Shown here: piece after piece, positions 1 to 10,684 of the stretch | Layout: every line of letters begins with the position of its first letter | How positions within the stretch are numbered: the stretch's first letter is position 1 | NCBI GenBank assembly: GCA_000444245.1 | Contig: ATSW01006248.1 | Location: 1 to 24,460 of the forward strand | Source: Botryllus schlosseri | Lineage: Eukaryota; Chordata; Ascidiacea; Stolidobranchia; Styelidae | Direction of reading: 5' to 3' | DNA: 24,460 bases | The notes under the pieces: generated by a model | The model's database searches: none | Told to the model about the DNA's origin: nothing | What the model saw: only the letters and a program-made list of their open reading frames with translations | Program-made: the position numbers and the translations under genes

Positions 1-792
1 GAAGTCCGGTTTATGACCCTATGGGGGGGGGGATGACGAAGTGCTGTTACGGCCCTGGTATGATGAAACGACCTCTCCATCACGTTGTTCGCGTTTGTCA
101 CGAAATCATCTGTACTATATTGTGAGCCAGCGCCAAGCGCGAAAATTTTCGATAATTTATGATAAAATCGGTCAATGACATATGCGATTGCATATATATT
201 ATGCTATCAATTTATTGTCCTCTCTACTCACGTAATTAGATTTGCCGGTATAGAGCTGAGTGAAGTGTCTTGAAAACGGGAGGGCCCGTAAATAATAATT
301 AAACATCTTCGGGCGGGCGGACCCGTTGATATGACTTCGTTACATGATGTTATTTCGTGACTTCTAGTCTGCTATAGATATCAAAAAATATAGAATCGCC
401 CAAACGTATATAGGCTTCTAAACTAAGAGACGCACACGATTTCAAATTGGTATTTCTTCACTGGCATAAAATTTTTCCCAGCGGGATGGTATTTGTCTTG
501 TGAGGTTCAGATTGCAAAGACAGGAACATTCGGCGCCAATCATCTAGGTGCCTATGGACAATTAAGCCTATATGTATTTTGTATATATAACGAAGTCTTT
601 GGTCAGCATAAAGGCATAGACCCTTTCGGCCAAGGTTTTCTTGCTGCCGATCGTTCTGGCACACTTCTTGGAGTCGCATGTTATATGGCCTAAAACTTGA
701 TTGTATGTCTTGGTGGGTCGTGGCGCGGTAATGGGCCAATACCCAATACTAAAGATACATGGCTACTTGAATGGGGAAGTTATATTAAATGC
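1..792. other. Gene-free stretch, nothing recognised
   Basis: A G-run near position 25 and AT-rich sequence around 180-210 are the only features. The longest open frames are under 95 codons, with no recognisable domain. Confidence 0.5.
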
Positions 793-1302
793 CAAGATTG
801 TAATGACTCGACTCGAGTCACGATTTTTTTGGTGACTCGACTTGACTCGAGTCATATTTTCAAATGCGTCAAATGACTCGACTTGAACCAAGTCATATGA
901 CTCGAGACTAGGACTGCTAAAACGTACATTTCATTGTAACTGCGAAGAATAGTAAAGCCACCACATAACTGGTATTTCGTCTATCAGTCATGATACACGA
1001 AAATAGCGCCAGAAACTGCTAGGACTGAGGAAAATAACGATACCGGTATTATGAATGCGAACCTTTCTATATCACTCGAGCACTGTTGAAAAAAGTGGGT
1101 TGAACCGGATTGAACTCAAAACGGAACAGTGGACACGAGGACTTGGGCTCGGACTCAAGTCGCAACATCATGACTCGGCCCTCTACTCAGTACTCACTGA
1201 CTTGGACTGGGACTTGACTAGGTCGTGAATTGAAAATGACGCGACTTGACCCTAGTCAAAACCATAAAAGTGAGATTGACTTGTGACTTGGTTACAGCCC
1301 TG
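793..1302 (+). mobile_element. Family 2 hAT-type MITE, decayed copy
   Basis: The copy starts CAAGATTGTAATGACTCGAC and ends GGTTACAGCCCTG, and runs collinear with the intact copy at 7374-7899, including an internal stretch around CATTTCATTGTAA and AAACTGCTA. Both ends are packed with GACTCGA/GACTTGG motifs. No target duplication is visible, and two bases of the left terminus differ from the intact copy, so it looks older. No coding potential. Confidence 0.85.
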
Positions 1303-1435
1303 TTTGGATACTGTAACAATGCTTTGCGCAATTAGCACGTTAACTCAAAATACAATACAGTAGATGGTAAAAGTGTTTATTCACACTTGATTTCACTTAC
1401 GGAAAATATATACAATACTGCGCCAAGATTTTAAC

Positions 1436-1763
1436 CAGTGGTTTCCAACCTTTTCGACTCATCGCCCCCTTTTCAAGCTCAACGCCGATCATCTGCGTCC
1501 AGATTTTGTGAACCGAAAACGGTGTACAATATCTGTAGTCATTGGCGGGGTGACTAAAAAAAAAAGGTAAACTTTTCGGATCTTTGTCGAATTTTACACT
1601 TTTGCAACCAAATTTCCGTGGGTTGATTAAAAAAAAAGGTCATATCTCCGAATTGACTCCAATATAGCCGTTTTCACGCGTCATCGCCCCCTGTGTCAAT
1701 TTTCGCCCCTTTCGTCATTTTTGCCCCCCTAGGCCGCCAAATCGCCCACGTTGGGAACCACTG
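1436..1763. mobile_element. Family 1 hAT-type MITE, 328 bp
   Basis: The termini CAGTGGTTTCCAACCTTTT and CGTTGGGAACCACTG form an inverted repeat of the common animal hAT type. The interior is A/T-tract rich with repeated ATCGCCCCC and TTTGCCCCC motifs. The adjacent octamers do not match, so the target duplication has decayed. Non-coding. Confidence 0.75.
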
Positions 1764-1779
1764 GTCTAGAATATGTAAG

Positions 1780-2203
1780 GATTCAGAATTTCATCATGTT
1801 CGAATTGTAGCAGATTGTGGTTTATCATATGTAGCCTACAAGTATTTGACATAATGTTAACAGGAAAAAGTCTGTCAGTGCTTGCAATAAGTTGAGCAGT
1901 GGATTTAACTTTTCAAAGTGTTGACGGTTTTCCTTCTGAAATACTCCCAGCTAAGAGACAGTTGAAAACAGTTGTTTGATCATAACTAAAGTGATCAAAG
2001 TTGGGCATACCCTCAATCCCTTGTCTTTTAATTGGGAGTATTCCAGAAGGAAAACCATCAACACTTTGAAAAGTTTCTCCACTGTGCAACTTCTTGCAAG
2101 CAACAATGGACTTGGACCTTTTTCTTGTTAACATTATGTCAATTACTTGTACGTATGATAAACCACAATCTGCTATAAGTCGAACATGATGAAATTCCGA
2201 TTC
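1780..2203. repeat. Long inverted repeat, about 180-bp arms and 59-bp spacer
   Basis: Arm 1780-1960 and arm 2020-2203 are reverse complements with scattered differences, sharing stretches such as GCAGATTGTGGTTTATCATA and TTTTCAAAGTGTTGA. The right arm lies in a minus-strand open frame of 102 codons (2221-1913); the left arm is not open in the equivalent frame. No transposon terminus or target duplication was found. It could be a foldback element or an inverted duplicate of an unrecognised exon. Confidence 0.85.
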
Positions 2204-3558
2204 TTTACTTATACTAGACAATATCAGTTCAATTCACACACATGACAGAGTATAATACAGCGACCTATTCATACAGCCAGCGGCCTATGAGCCCAAAACT
2301 AGCTTTCTAGCATAATCGGGTATCAAGATATGGCAAAATTAGCTATTTTCGGCTCGTTCGGTGAAATTGCACAGCCACTAGAGGGTGCAGGAACCTGAAA
2401 TTATGATAGAAGTAATTCATTCGAGATTTGGGACCAAATATCAAAGGCACTTTTTAATATTCAAATTTTTCTTTTTTTCACTCCACCCTAATGTTGAAGT
2501 CTGTTCGCGGCGAATCAATGTCATACGTTTTGCGATGACACTCTTAACCATCATGACATAAGAATAACTAATCATTATATACTTGAACGGCATCTCTAAA
2601 CGATAGACAGATAGGAGCCAAAGCATGCGAGGCCTGGGCCCGTGACACGATGGCTCCGGCCGGCGACGATATCTTATACAACAGGCCTATTACAGATGCG
2701 ATTGTTCAGCGCAAGGATTATATCGTGCGTACCAGGCCTATTGTATATGATATTGTTCAGGCCAGTTGCAGATGCGACTGTTCAGGCCAGCGAATCAATG
2801 ACCTAATTTTGCTCGGGTACAAAAGGCAAACAAACTCAGCAGGAGATCCCGTGCCGTTAAGCGCAGACGAATCTCGCTAATTGGACGCACGCAACACTGA
2901 TAAATTGTTGTACTCATGCATAACGCGCACCCCAGATTTAAGGACAACAAATCAATTAAATTTCGCGCATTACACATGGAAAATTGCGGTAGGCATATTA
3001 CTTACACATGTAAAAATCCAATAAGTGTAAAGAAATTTGGCTTCAAAAACTGTTGGAGTATGAGTGGAAGTAGTCTCAAGTACAACGACATGAGTGATTT
3101 GTCAAGGTAGACAAAACCAACCCAAGTACTTTGTAGTAGAACTTAGTTACTAAAAACGTCTATATCTAGTCTAGTTTATGTGATGCCATTCAATAATCGG
3201 GCTGCCAAAACCCAATGCACATGATATGTCTAATCCGTGACAGGCCTGATAAAATCGCTGAATACTAAGTATGAAATCGACTGCCTGCTACACTGGTGCC
3301 ACAATATTTTCAAAACATTAAATAAATAGGAATATCCAATATCACAGTGCAGATTTCCAAATCAGGTCAAAGATGAGGTGCCGAAATGACAACATGCCAA
3401 TGCTCAGGGTGTAAATTACAAAAAAGCACGACGCTGATTTCATAACAGACGCGAGTCGAGCAGAAAATTTCCACCGACAGATTGATGCCTGCTATGCTCC
3501 AGTCAGTCGCTAAACCGTTCACGTGGTTCTCATTCCAAAATTGGAGGTTCCAAGAAAA
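2204..3558. other. Intergenic stretch downstream of SUPT20H
   Basis: Apart from the degenerate 28-bp repeat nothing was recognised. No canonical AATAAA or ATTAAA on the minus strand was found close after the SUPT20H stop, so its 3' end is undefined. Short open frames here show no domain. Confidence 0.5.
2682..2788 (+). repeat. Degenerate 28-bp repeat, three units
   Basis: Units at 2682-2709, 2733-2760 and about 2761-2788 share the pattern CAGGCCTATT...GAT...TTGTTCAG, with a 23-bp spacer after the first. They have diverged considerably. Confidence 0.6.
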
Positions 3559-6520
3559 TCAGCCCCTCTTTTTTTGATTCTTTGCGGCAGCTGGCGACGA
3601 AATGATTTGAATCCGCTCGTGCAGACTGCTGCCTTGAATCTGATTTAGCAAGTGCGCGGGAATTGTCAGTTGCTGAAGGAGCTGCACCGGTTGAGATGGC
3701 TGTGCCTGGGTTGTTCGTGTTGAAGGTGCAGTCTGTGACTTCGGGGCGATGGTGAATGTGTGCTGGAACAAAAGGTTCAGCATGAGTAATGCTTATGAAA
3801 CGTAGTGACGATGACCATGAATATTATTAAATCATGTGAAGACTTCGATAGCCACTAACGAATACAGGGGCGGGCACGAATGGGTACTTTAAACATGTAC
3901 ATTGTACACTAGGGCTGTTCAAATATAACTTTTTTTTCGGATTCCAGCCATTAACTGATTAAATTGTCAGGTTATCCTTAAAAACGATGCACACCAAATT
4001 TGGTCCAATTCTAACAAGTAAAAGCTGACACAGAGCCAATCAAAATTTATAATTTATTATGAAAATTTAAAAAGAAAATTTTTCAAAATTTTCTGGCAAC
4101 CCCATGAAATTGTTGAGTTTTCTTCAAAAACGATTCAAAACAAATTTGACTCAATTCCAACCCATGGAAGCGCAGTTATCTGAGTTTTTCATTTATAATT
4201 CTGGGATTATCCACCTTCAATAATATTTTTGCAAATCCAGAACTTTCAACTGCAATAACTTCACTGTACAACTACATACCTGCTGAGCTGTAAGATTGCT
4301 ACTGTCCCGTGCTTGCCAATTATCATTCGCAATGATGGTGAAGGGAGCATTATTTCCCGTCTGGTTCACGAATGATATCTGCTGGGGTTGCACTGGGGTT
4401 TGTGGAGCTGCACTTGATTGCGGTATCAGTGATACCTGCTGTTGGTTTACCCCATTTGCCAAGTTGGCAAGTTGCATTGCAATGTTTGGCGGCAACTGAC
4501 TTGCCGGAATGGAGATATTGCCGGATCCAGTCGTGAGAATGTTGCTTCCCCCAATTAAATTCAGGGTGGCTATTTGACCTGACGATGACGAATTGCCCGC
4601 CATTCCAATAGGCATACGAATGACAGCAGGTGTCGACTGACTTTGAGTCTGGCGAGCTTGTGACACGCTACGCTGCGCATTCACCGTCATCATCGGAACT
4701 TGTACATTAACGGTACCACCTATCTGACCGATGGCATTCGCCAATGCTGCTGAGTTTATTGTGACAGTTTGGGGATTCAATCCGTTGCTATTAGATTTGG
4801 CAACCACAACTCGTGTGGTCTCAGGCACCGAAGACGCCGTAACTAATGATTGGGACCGTGATTGAACATACTGCGCGAACCCAGTATGCGGCTGCCCCTG
4901 CGGCGACGCAAGAACTTGTACGCTGTGTTCGGAGATCGGAATCGACTTTGTTCTAACGACCCTCTGCCTAACCGCGCTTGCGTTGAATACGTTTTGCGTG
5001 TTCTGTAAAGTCGCATTGTGGAGCATGGGCGCCGCGTTGGTCTGCACTCGTTTTTGTTGCGCCTTTTGGTTCTGCGAAGCGTTTTGCTGCTGTAGTTTCA
5101 ATTTCAATTCGGATTGTGGGTGAGGTGTCATGCGTTTCCACTTATTGAGAGGTATTCCTGTAACCGACCCGACAGCGTAAACAGACTTCTCCTGCGAAAG
5201 CTGCCAGGGCTGTTGGTGATTGGGGACATGATAAACGACGGGAGGCTTATTAACATGGCGTATGGTGACTTTGACGGGCCTTCTGCCGTCTTCGGTGAAC
5301 AGTTCGTGGTACTGTAAGATATACAAATTCGCTTTGCGTTCGGTGCCGAGTGTGAAAATTTGATTGGTGTCGTGTGCGTCTGGCTTGCTGAGTTTGAAAT
5401 ATTTGTTCGACTGCAACATACCAAAGTACTGCATGTCACTAGGCCGTTGGCCGATAGTAATGCGCGACGTGACATCCCGATTGCCGCTTTCAGATTCAAG
5501 AACGATCGATTGCACTTCTATGATCTCCGTACTTGTGATACTATCTGGGGATGGCACCGTCAAAATTTTACCGCAGTCTATTTCAACGGGCCTGGACAGA
5601 GCGAGAGGCTGTTTACGCCACACGTCGACAATGCCAATGGGCAGCTTTACGTCCGGCGAAAGCGATTGAGAGTGTTGCTTATTCAATCTACGTCGTTCTT
5701 TCAGAAAATCGTAAAGCTTGAGCGAATGGGGCGCTCTCCGCAAGGCCAAGCTCTGTGACCTTTTTTGCATTAGAGCGCCTCTTTTACGAATCAATTTCTT
5801 CATCGGCCTTGTGCTGAATCTACCCTTCCTCTGGTGCATCTTATTTTTTGCGATCGCGACCGACGGAGAGATATCGAGACACAACGGATCGGCAGTAGCC
5901 AGAGTCATCAAGCTTTCGAGCACAAGTTTGTCGTCAGAGCCCCATTTAAAAGATTGAGCGGTCTCTTCGGCAATCAAATTCACGTCGTTATTTAGAGTTT
6001 GCTGAGTAGGCCGCAATAACGCACGGTGCACTTCGTACGAGTATTCGTCGCTCGATATTCTATAATCTCGTATTTCGCATATTACACAGCCACATATAAA
6101 AGCTTCGGGGTGACTTCTGTCTAAAGAGTTTGTTATAATCGGAGGTAACTGTTCGTTGTCGATGTATTCTAAAAGTTCATTCTCCTCGTATGGCATCTGC
6201 ATGGTTTCAGATGATGTGCCATCGCTCTTGATGTATGAGACGGAGTAGCCATCATTTATAGGGAACAAGTTAATCAACAGCCGTGCGTTGTCATAAGTAG
6301 ACAGTGTGTCTTGCATAACGTTACTGCTACACTTCAAAGGAACATCGAAACGACAATCTCGTAGAGATTTTGAGTACGCTTGCCGCAGAAGCTTGCGCAA
6401 CGACTTCCATTTTGTGCTTGGGACGGGGCGTTTCGGTTCTGGCAAAGCGATTTGCTCAGCTTCTTGCATAAGGTAATCGGCTTTGTCGAAATAGGTGTCC
6501 AACATATTAGTTCTTTCCAT
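3559..6520 (-). CDS. SUPT20H: SUPT20H (SPT20 homologue), SAGA complex structural subunit; two coding exons
   Basis: Nuclear scaffold subunit of the SAGA histone acetyltransferase coactivator. Exon 1 (6520-4280) encodes 747 residues and exon 2 (3762-3559) the last 67 plus stop, 814 aa in all (human protein is near 780). The Spt20 domain spans about residues 60-240, with family motifs such as LPPII (125-129), CGCVICEIRDYR (143-154), LLRPTQQTL (168-176) and ATADPLCLD (208-216), close to vertebrate SUPT20H. A VDVWR motif at 298-302 also matches the family. From about residue 440 the protein is low complexity, rich in Gln, Asn, Ser and Thr, as in the family. The start is fixed by an in-frame TAA two codons upstream of the ATG. 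The junction CAG/GTATGT to TTCCAG/CAC keeps phase 0. Vertebrate orthologues have many introns, so one coding intron is unusual. Identification is confident; the exon 2 join rests on splice consensus and frame. Confidence 0.93.
3763..4279 (-). other. SUPT20H intron (phase 0), partly filled by a MITE
   Basis: The minus-strand donor is CAG/GTATGT and the acceptor TTTTGTTCCAG/CAC. Removing 517 bp joins the long first exon to a Gln/Pro/Ser-rich 67-residue C-terminus ending in a basic KNQKKRG tail. Without splicing the frame would close after 20 unrelated codons. Positions 3910-4217 are a family 3 transposon copy, so more than half of the intron is transposon-derived. Confidence 0.8.
3910..4217 (+). 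mobile_element. Family 3 MITE, one-ended copy in the SUPT20H intron
   Basis: It starts TAGGGCTGTTCAAATATAAC and follows the left half of the 13264-13755 element through CCCCATGAAATTGTTG and CTGGGATTATCCACC. A motif beginning AAAAACGAT recurs about 150 bp apart inside it. No right terminus is present. It lies antisense to SUPT20H, wholly within its intron. Confidence 0.75.
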
Positions 6521-6556
6521 GTCTTAATCAGGTATAACTGTAAGCAAGAAAAATAG
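6521..6556 (-). promoter_or_regulatory. 3' splice acceptor 17 nt upstream of the SUPT20H ATG
   Basis: On the minus strand a pyrimidine-rich tract (TATTTTTCTTGCTTACAG) ends at an AG whose downstream exon would begin at 6537, leaving a 17-nt leader before the ATG at 6520. This is either the end of a 5'UTR intron or a spliced-leader trans-splice site. The very short leader favours the second, but no spliced-leader RNA gene is present in this window. Confidence 0.6.
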
Positions 6557-7365
6557 ACTTCATCAGCGGATTCAAAATATGAGGTGCTCCAGAACAGAGT
6601 TAAAAGGTGCTCATCAATCATAAATTGCAACAGAATCACTGAACCACAATAAGAAACTAGAGATGGGCATAATAAAATTTCAAGCTTCGCAAACGTATTT
6701 CCGACTGCATTAGCACCTTGATGCAAGCAAATATTTTAAACTGAGGTATATGTTAGTTGCGAGAACAGCTGGAGACAAAAATTTGATGATTAAACTACGG
6801 AGTGTCATGACCGACACACATGTGTATGACGTTTCTAATTATTTTAACAATATAACTGAGCCCCCTATGCAAACACATTACCTCATTTCTCATTTGATAA
6901 TTTTGAAGATTGTCCAGTTCAGTAGTTCATGATACGTAGAGAAGACAAATTTTATACACCCACCTCTAGGTAAAACGCATCACAGTGTTACAGATATCAT
7001 CACCTGCTACATTTCAATTCAAATATCAAGGATCGAACGTTGCGCAAATAACCATAGATATTAGTCAATTTCTGCATCCAGTTGCATACATGGGCAGCGG
7101 AAAATCGCATGCATAGTTGAATTCTGTACCTACAGGCATACATGTACTGTACAGCTGAAAATCCATGTGCATAGTTGAATTGCACATGCCATTGGCAGAC
7201 ATGCTGCTACCGGGCATAGATCATTCGGAAGATTGATAAAAATTTGGTGAACTGAATTATGGTGGAGAATGTGGATTGAGCAAATTCGAATTACCAACTG
7301 ACTTGATTGTGATTTGAGTATTCCAGTAAAATGCATCACAACTTGTCAAGTACAAACGCAGTATG
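6557..7365. other. Upstream region of SUPT20H
   Basis: Expected to hold the SUPT20H promoter or leader intron. Only the degenerate 52-58 bp duplication was recognised; no convincing TATA box or initiator was identified. Confidence 0.4.
7085..7195 (+). repeat. Degenerate 52-58 bp tandem duplication
   Basis: Two units share CATACATG, GAAAATC and GCATAGTTGAATT in the same order, offset by 52 bp at their starts and 58 bp near their ends. It lies about 570 bp upstream of the SUPT20H start. Confidence 0.6.
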
Positions 7366-7373
7366 GTGCTATT

Positions 7374-7899
7374 CAGGGTTGTAATGACTCGACTCGAGTC
7401 ACGATTTTCTGATGACTCGATCTGACTCGAGTCATTTTCTCGAAATACGGAAATGACTCGACTCAAGACAATCTGTGTATTGACTCGAATCATTGCGCTT
7501 GACTCGAGTCATTGCGCATGACTCGAACCAAGTCATATGATTCGATATTCATATGGCAAGACCGACATTTCATTGTAATTTCGAAGAATAGTAAAGAACC
7601 ACACTATCGGGATTTCATCTATTGGTACTGGTACTTGAAAAAGCGACCAGAAACTGCTAAAAGCCAGGAAAATTAGCATATTATAAATGCGAACCATCCG
7701 GCATCACTAAACAGAGTTGTAAAAAGTGGGTTTAACAAGAATTTATCTGGAAACTGAGCAGTCAATACAATGACTTGGACTCGAGTCATAATACCGTGAC
7801 TCGGACTCGACCCTCTGCTCGCTGACTTGGACTCGAGTCAAAACCATGAAAGTGAGATTGACTTGTGACTCGGAGCCTCGTGACTTGGTTACAACCCTG
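7374..7899 (+). mobile_element. Family 2 hAT-type MITE, intact ends with perfect 8-bp target duplication
   Basis: The 526-bp element starts CAGGGTTGTAATGACTCGAC and ends TGACTTGGTTACAACCCTG. It is flanked by GTGCTATT on both sides (7366-7373 and 7900-7907). Terminal CAGGG and an 8-bp duplication are typical of hAT elements. About ten GACTCGA-type motifs crowd the outer ~170 bp at the left and ~120 bp at the right, the layout expected of subterminal transposase-binding sites. It encodes no transposase, so it would have been moved in trans. Confidence 0.93.
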
Positions 7900-7907
7900 G
7901 TGCTATT

Positions 7908-8477
7908 TATACAACTGCGAAACAAAATATTGCCAGAGCATGCAGAACAATTTCATACTGTTACGCGACCTAAAACCGCTCTGTAACTCACATAAATGAT
8001 TTAACTATGACCACATTGACCCCCATTGAACATGCAAAGCCATGCAATTCGTGTTTCCGTTCTATTGCTATGATACGTCCAGCCAAGGTTCCACAGGGGA
8101 AAGAGCTGTGAAACAAATATTTTCAGCTAAAGCTAAGATGATGTAGTTTGTATAGTCATTTTCTAACATCATTTTCACATACAAATACAATCGTGAACAG
8201 AGTTCTTCAATAAGGGGGTTATTTTTTAAAGAACATCTTCAATTGTTTATAGATAAAGACATGCTTTGGCGGTCAGTCCATTATGAATTCAGTGTTTAGC
8301 GGTGGTCATGAATATCACAGAGAGTAGCCTACATGTAAACGCAACGAGGTTGATCCAAAAGCTAGATGCATTAGGTAAAGATTCTGACGGAAGAGGTTGG
8401 AGTATGATATCAAAACTATCACGAAATAGTTAGGTTAATTAATTCTTTTGACATAGAACAATGGCAAATAATTGACA
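7908..8477. other. Gene-free stretch between two hAT-type elements
   Basis: AT-rich sequence between the family 2 and family 1 copies. No gene, repeat or RNA was recognised. Confidence 0.5.
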
Positions 8478-8485
8478 TTTTAAAT

Positions 8486-9626
8486 CAGTGGTTCTCAACA
8501 ACCGGTCTGTGGTAAGTTTCCTGCCGGTCGACCAAATATATTCGAATTTTATATTTCAATACCAAGGTGCAAGAAGTTGAACAATTTTACTTTAATTAGT
8601 GAAACAAAACATAAAATTTTCAATTGATTTTAAAATTTGAAACGTTTTTTCTGCATGGTGTCATTATCTCGAATTCATTGTCTGCATTGAAGTGACGGAA
8701 TGTCACAATTATGTAAGTGCTGTACGAAACTGCTGTACCCTACAAATCGTTCACAGGAACACTTATAGGCCTATGTGAAAGCTATAAATACAACTTGAAC
8801 CTTGGCAGAAAAATTCAGCTACATTTAGCATGAGAATATAGGCTAGCAAACAGCAATCTCTCAGAAGAATCCGATTACTCGAACTCAGGTTTGTGGTTTA
8901 TAACAGCACTTTGCTTTGCACATGTGGCCTCCGAGAAGGTTTTGAGTGGCCCGAGGGGTAATTCTCGAAATTAGTTATAAGATCAGAAAATGAACAAAAA
9001 TTTGATTAGCCTGAACGCGAAATTTGAGATTTTGATGAATAAAATATCAGTTCCGACGCATTAGCGTAGCCAGGGGCCAGTCCCATTTTTCGTAGATTGT
9101 CATATATATGACCATAAAGTACAATATTTTGCATATTAGCCGAAAGCGCCAAATAATCCTGTCCTTGCCAAATGAGCCAGGAGGTATACAGAGGCGACCC
9201 GCAATATATGCAAGGACTATTATTGACCGAATTTATTCATCAACTTCGAAAAATTTTCTCGCTACGCTCCGCTACGTCATGGATGCACGCCGGGTCTTGA
9301 TGTCATAATGGTTATTGATTTTTATGTGTATTATTAGAAGTATTGTTTTCACCGTTACCTAATCCGGTTCACTTCTATCGATAGACTAAAAAAGGCCCGC
9401 GCAATGGTTCGAAAAGGTTGGACACCCCGGCACTAATAGAACCACGTATAACACTTCCGCTATCAAAAGGCAGCATTAAATGAAGTTTCGAATAATTGCT
9501 TCGTACTTGCAAACATTTATCGTAATTGCAATTTGGGTAAATTTTGATTATTGACGGTTCACCGGCACGCAGCATTTACTTTCATGATATATCAGCCCGC
9601 AAGGTCAAAAAGGTCGAGAACCACTG
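8486..9626. mobile_element. Family 1 hAT-like element, 1,141 bp, non-coding and possibly composite
   Basis: The left end reads CAGTGGTTCTCAAC and the right end GGTCGAGAACCACTG. The flanks are TTTTAAAT (8478-8485) and GTTTAAAT (9627-9634), a 7/8 target duplication. No transposase frame was recognised inside. Around 9393-9436 lies a second hAT-like terminal motif (GGTTGGACACCCCGG), so another short element may be nested in it. Confidence 0.75.
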
Positions 9627-9634
9627 GTTTAAAT

Positions 9635-10234
9635 AGTTGTTCCGGAAAGATTAAGATTGAATCAAGATTCCATGTCTTGAAAATTCATTAAAAGTTTACT
9701 AGAACCCATCGCGTGGCAAAAAATTTGAAATAGTCAGTGTATATTTCATTAATGTACCTGGTTCATTTAAATAATTTTGAGCTTTCACAGAAAGAAATCA
9801 TCTCTCCCAGTGATGGAATGTATCATAGCATGCCAAAATTTAAAAAACGTGCGTGTCCCATAGCGACTATTAGTTGCTGCACTGTCCTCGGTAAGAATCT
9901 TGAGCATAAAAAATTGGTAATCATGCAGATAGGTCATAGATAGCCATACGTTAACGAGTACTTTGAAGCCGTTTTCAACAGGCTAATCGGAAAATACCTG
10001 CAATAGGGCAGTGGTATGTGGCCCAATTCTAGGATTAAATTGATTCTACCTGTAGCCTACCTTAAAGATTCGAAACAGTTTTTGTTCATATAAAGTCAGA
10101 CTAGTCAGGATGACAATTTCAATATCAAATTAAATTGAACCAAAAATTTCAAACAGGCTGGTTTGCCAGATACAAAGCCATGACAACAACAATTGCACAG
10201 TGCAATATACAAGCAAACACATCAACACCTTATT
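9635..10234. other. Gene-free stretch downstream of receptor A
   Basis: AT-rich sequence with no recognised domain, repeat end or RNA gene. Confidence 0.5.
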
Positions 10235-10669
10235 ATGCAAGAATTAGGAAAATTAATTGTGGATCACCGCAAAATCATGTACCGTGAAGCAGAAGACGCT
10301 TCCCTACTTTTTCCAAATAACGAAATTGCAGTTGTATATCAATCACCTCCCAATTTGAAACACAAATCACACTATAGTCTAGTCACAGGTAATATCATAA
10401 ATAAATGTACACTTAACCAGTCGGAACGGAATAACACAACTGACACATGTATCACCGACGAGACAGCCTTCCAAGCAATTACCACAAAAACAAAATCAAG
10501 CTTGACAAAAATTGTGACTAAAAAGGGATATTGCCATGCTCTGAAAAATGTGAATTCACGCACTATGGACAAAACAACAACTGTATTCCTGTCAGGGCAC
10601 ATGTCCCAGATTTCCCAGTCAGTCAGTCAGTCAGTATGCTTTATTCATCTCACCAACAAACACATGTAA
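10235..10669 (+). CDS. Unrecognised 144-codon open frame, doubtful gene
   Basis: A plus-strand frame runs from an ATG at 10235 to a stop at 10669, antisense to the receptor A 3'UTR. The predicted peptide is Thr, Lys and Asn rich, and its tail (SQISQSVSQSV) is merely the CAGT microsatellite translated. It has no recognised domain, signal peptide or membrane segment. The local strand is rich in A and C, which lowers stop-codon frequency and can produce such a frame by chance. Most likely not a gene. Confidence 0.12.
   Translation: MQELGKLIVDHRKIMYREAEDASLLFPNNEIAVVYQSPPNLKHKSHYSLVTGNIINKCTLNQSERNNTTDTCITDETAFQAITTKTKSSLTKIVTKKGYCHALKNVNSRTMDKTTTVFLSGHMSQISQSVSQSVCFIHLTNKHM
10616..10635. repeat. 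CAGT microsatellite, five units
   Basis: Five contiguous CAGT units lie just past the receptor A polyadenylation signal. The run is short and likely length-variable. Confidence 0.9.
10640..10645 (-). terminator. Polyadenylation signal AATAAA for receptor A
   Basis: TTTATT on the plus strand reads AATAAA on the minus strand about 40 nt after the TAA stop at 10687-10685. The spacing fits a short 3'UTR. A CAGT microsatellite follows immediately, where cleavage would be expected. Confidence 0.6.
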
Positions 10670-10684
10670 ATTGGTATAAATCGA

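Noticed and set aside
458-739. 93-codon minus-strand open frame near the window start
   Set aside because: This length is expected by chance here; no recognisable domain and no splice or polyadenylation context.
793-1302. GACTCGAGTC arrays read as a CRISPR array or satellite
   Set aside because: Spacing is irregular, and the motifs belong to the ends of a dispersed element with a unique core and target duplications.
5128-5758. Several open frames of 101-132 codons over the SUPT20H coding exon
   Set aside because: Shadows of the conserved coding exon in other frames; no independent support.
6334-6726. 130-codon minus-strand frame overlapping the SUPT20H start
   Set aside because: It is an alternative frame of the SUPT20H first exon and its upstream region; the SUPT20H frame is supported by family similarity.
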